Below are positions 63,515-64,000 of a DNA stretch of 64,000 nucleotides, in pieces (positions within the stretch are counted from its first letter, which is position 1; the number at the start of each line of letters is the position of its first letter). The DNA comes from Mycobacteroides franklinii (GTDB lineage Bacteria > Actinomycetota > Actinomycetes > Mycobacteriales > Mycobacteriaceae), in contig NZ_MAFQ01000009.1 in assembly GCF_002013895.1 (NCBI RefSeq), positions 1 to 64,000 of the forward strand, read 5' to 3'. A program made the translations under genes and the position numbers. The notes under the pieces were generated by a model. It was not told the DNA's origin and made no database searches. It saw nothing but the letters and a program-made list of their open reading frames with translations.

Positions 63515-64000
63515 ATGATGGACACGATGAACCGTTTACGGGGCCGCGATGTGCGCGGTATAAGGGGCACAGTCGTCGCGTTAGCAGCCGTCATGTCGGT
63601 GGCCTCGGGCGCCCTATCGGGGTGCTCATCCGGCAGCGATAGCGAAAATTCCACCGATCCGCGCGTCATCACCCCGGCCTCGGCGGCACAGTCACCTCCG
63701 GTGACCACAGTTCCGGCCGGGACAGTGCACCGATTCGCCGGCTCAGCCGGCGCCGTGTTGTTCGACACCTCGACCCGCGGGGTGTCGATTCTGACCCATG
63801 ACGGCCACACAGTGACGCTGTTCACGCGAGAGAACCTGGATGTGCCACGTCACACCGTCGCGCTGCCCTCGCCGGCCACCGCGGCCATCGACGACGGTCG
63901 CGGCACGCTGTATCTGTCCACGAAGGGTGGCTACTACACCCTCGATATCGCCTCCGGGCGCGCCGACAAGGTCAACATCTCGGGCCATGAACAGAGCGAA
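63515..64000 (+). CDS. lppL: LppL-like lipoprotein, partial (cut by window end)
   Basis: Only the first 162 codons are present. A basic N terminus (NRLRGRDVRGIRG) and a hydrophobic core are followed by the lipobox LSGC, so this is a predicted lipoprotein anchored at the Cys near residue 37. After a Ser/Thr/Pro-rich linker, strands such as GAVLFDTSTRGVSIL and GRGTLYLSTKGGYYTLDI suggest a beta-propeller. The gene order after uppP and the small Rv2137c-like gene matches LppL of M. tuberculosis by memory. Three in-frame ATGs (63515, 63518, 63527) compete as start; AGG lies 8 nt before the first. Confidence 0.75.
   Translation, partial: MMDTMNRLRGRDVRGIRGTVVALAAVMSVASGALSGCSSGSDSENSTDPRVITPASAAQSPPVTTVPAGTVHRFAGSAGAVLFDTSTRGVSILTHDGHTVTLFTRENLDVPRHTVALPSPATAAIDDGRGTLYLSTKGGYYTLDIASGRADKVNISGHEQSE

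Overview
The window looks like a chromosomal segment of a rapidly growing mycobacterium, most likely Mycobacteroides (M. abscessus/chelonae group). The evidence is high-GC coding sequence throughout, a complete nuoA-N operon with a stand-alone receiver-domain gene beside it, mycothiol ligase MshC next to CysQ, mycobactin-type NRPS/PKS genes and a DUF732 protein. The species call is inference; no search was run. Coding density is very high and no gap exceeds about 250 bp. I saw no tRNA or rRNA genes, insertion sequences or CRISPR arrays.

Layout. 0.1-2.5 kb: a RecB-like Fe-S nuclease, a thioesterase-fold protein and a MOSC protein. 2.5-7.5 kb: an accessory stretch with a TetR regulator divergent from a cytochrome P450 plus an NTF2-like partner, an orphan and apparently shortened YrbE/MlaE-type permease, and a membrane fatty-acid desaturase with a palindromic operator candidate. 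7.6-23.6 kb: the 14-gene respiratory complex I operon (nuoA to nuoN, all on the minus strand) with the receiver-domain gene upstream. 23.6-30.4 kb: hisG, hisE, a HAD phosphatase, a large cobalamin-dependent methionine synthase of the Escherichia coli type, and a PAC2 protein. 30.5-32.9 kb: two Mce-associated-like membrane proteins and a lactate-monooxygenase-like flavoenzyme.

33.0-51.5 kb is a mycobactin-type siderophore locus built as two divergent arms. The minus arm is mbtE, mbtF, mbtB-like NRPS genes. The plus arm is a free thioesterase, an MbtC-like ketosynthase and an MbtD-like AT-KR-ACP protein. The 230 bp between the arms carries two sequences resembling IdeR iron boxes, one facing each arm. 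Salicylate synthase, salicyl-AMP ligase, lysine N-hydroxylase and MbtH are not in the window. The MbtB-like protein ends after its carrier domain, so the separate thioesterase may supply the release or editing activity.

51.4-54.9 kb looks like a copper-handling module on the minus strand: an LpqS-like small membrane protein, two paralogous small secreted proteins that both end in cysteine, and a CPH-type (CopB-like) P-type ATPase with a His-rich N terminus. Matching palindromes TACCC-N5-GGGTA stand in front of the LpqS-like gene and the ATPase gene. This is my best candidate for an undescribed system. 54.9-64 kb: a short-chain dehydrogenase, mshC, cysQ, an LLM-class oxidoreductase, a DUF732 protein, a Pro-rich anchored protein, the SCO1664-family / DUF3090 / phosphomutase trio, uppP, a small conserved protein, and the start of an LppL-like lipoprotein cut off by the window end.

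From memory, the flanks (RecB-like, hisG/hisE, metH, PAC2, SDR, mshC, cysQ, SCO1664-like, DUF3090, phosphomutase, uppP, lppL) follow the M. tuberculosis Rv2119-Rv2138 order, while the nuo and mbt blocks lie elsewhere in that genome. Several genes here start 6-7 nt after a TANNNT hexamer, consistent with leaderless transcripts.
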